Shown here: positions 6,764 through 6,875 of the stretch, one piece after another
Numbering within the stretch: the stretch's first letter is position 1
Layout: each line of letters begins with the position of its first letter
Notes under the pieces: model-generated
What the model saw: the letters and a program-made list of their open reading frames with translations, nothing else
Database searches by the model: none
Told to the model about the DNA's origin: nothing
Made by a program: the position numbers and the translations under genes
Assembly: GCA_964596535.1 (NCBI GenBank)
Contig: CAZQUR010000118.1
Coordinates: 1 to 6,875, forward strand
DNA: 6,875 nucleotides
Reading direction: 5' to 3'
Source: GCA-002779465 sp964596535
GTDB lineage: Bacteria; Desulfobacterota; Desulfobacteria; Desulfobacterales; UBA2156

Positions 6764-6791
6764 AATATGCAACCAATTTCACCGGCGTCAA
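6764..6791 (-). promoter_or_regulatory. Candidate sigma-70-type promoter of the 2-oxoacid dehydrogenase operon
   Basis: On the - strand, TTGACG (6791-6786; five of six matches to the -35 consensus) is followed by a 16-base spacer and CATATT (6769-6764; four of six matches to TATAAT). A transcript would start near 6757 and carry a leader of about 97 bases before E1 alpha. This is the best match in the 215-base upstream region, but the -10 box is imperfect and the region is short, so chance is possible. I see no clear operator next to it. Confidence 0.4.
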
Positions 6792-6815
6792 GGGTGATGG
6801 TTTCGTAAAAAGACA

Positions 6816-6859
6816 TTTTCCCCCTCCCCTGGTGGGAGGGGATTAAGGGGAGGGGGAAA
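6816..6859. repeat. C/G-rich palindromic element with alternative folds and G-quadruplex pattern
   Basis: TTTCCCCCTCCCCT (6817-6830) is perfectly complementary to 6846-6859, giving a 14-bp stem with a 15-base loop. The same left arm can pair instead with the loop: CCCCTCCC (6821-6828) with GGGAGGGG (6834-6841), an 8-bp stem with a 5-base loop. The G-rich half contains four runs of at least three G (6834-6836, 6838-6841, 6847-6850, 6852-6856) separated by 1, 5 and 1 bases, which fits a G-quadruplex on the + strand. It lies about 25 bases upstream of the candidate -35 box. It could be a dispersed intergenic palindrome (REP or MITE-like), or a terminator for a gene beyond the right edge. No good T-tract directly follows the stem on either strand; on the - strand AAAATGTC comes before a TTTTT. 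Confidence 0.7.
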
Positions 6860-6875
6860 CAACTTATAGAAAATA

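Larger units (their letters stand above)
6661..6875. other. Non-coding upstream region of the E1 alpha operon
   Basis: This region runs from the E1 alpha start to the window edge. It holds the E1 alpha ribosome binding site, the candidate promoter and the palindromic element described separately. I see no convincing coding frame on either strand. A small symmetric motif, CTTTG-ATC-CAAAG (6694-6706), lies in the presumed leader; it is too short to call an operator. Confidence 0.6.

Noticed and set aside
6769..6785. A sigma-54-type promoter (GG-N10-GC) around GGTGAAATTGGTTGC on the - strand
   Set aside because: The spacing between the GG and GC elements is 11 rather than 10 bases, and the flanking bases do not fit the consensus.
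6079..6846. A 255-codon + strand open frame running from opposite E1 alpha into the right-end palindrome
   Set aside because: Most of it is antisense to E1 alpha and the rest covers promoter and palindrome sequence. No motif supports a protein.

Overview
The window is a GC-rich bacterial chromosomal segment holding six protein-coding genes in two convergent blocks, with almost no spare DNA. It looks like core energy metabolism. I see no insertion sequence, tRNA, rRNA, CRISPR array, phage gene or defence gene. The protein sequences have the flavour of a GC-rich proteobacterium, possibly a deltaproteobacterial (Desulfobacterota) lineage. That is an impression from the style of the proteins, not a taxonomic result.

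Left block, + strand (1-1690): the two subunits of electron transfer flavoprotein, etfB (cut at its 5' end by the window edge, probably by only a few codons) then etfA, joined by a 10-base gap that holds a strong ribosome binding site. Both match the housekeeping, mitochondrial-type ETF that takes electrons from acyl-CoA dehydrogenases and passes them to a quinone reductase.

Right block, - strand (6660 down to 1760): a complete four-gene 2-oxoacid dehydrogenase operon in the order E1 alpha, E1 beta, E2, E3. Gaps are 3, 12 and 98 bases. E1 (thiamin diphosphate) decarboxylates the oxoacid, E2 (lipoyl acyltransferase) makes the acyl-CoA, and E3 (lipoamide dehydrogenase, FAD) reoxidises the lipoyl group and makes NADH. 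Pyruvate is the most likely substrate, but the E1 sequences also resemble archaeal and branched-chain 2-oxoacid dehydrogenases, so the substrate is not settled.

The blocks converge on a 69-base spacer (1691-1759) with only weak hairpins. The right end (6661-6875) is non-coding. It holds a good E1 alpha ribosome binding site, a plausible sigma-70-type promoter on the - strand, and a C/G-rich palindromic element (6816-6859) that can fold in two competing ways and also fits a G-quadruplex pattern. This element is the least ordinary thing in the window. Otherwise the genes link two acyl-CoA routes: oxoacid oxidation makes NADH and acyl-CoA, and ETF serves acyl-CoA oxidation. I found no convincing evidence of an undescribed system.
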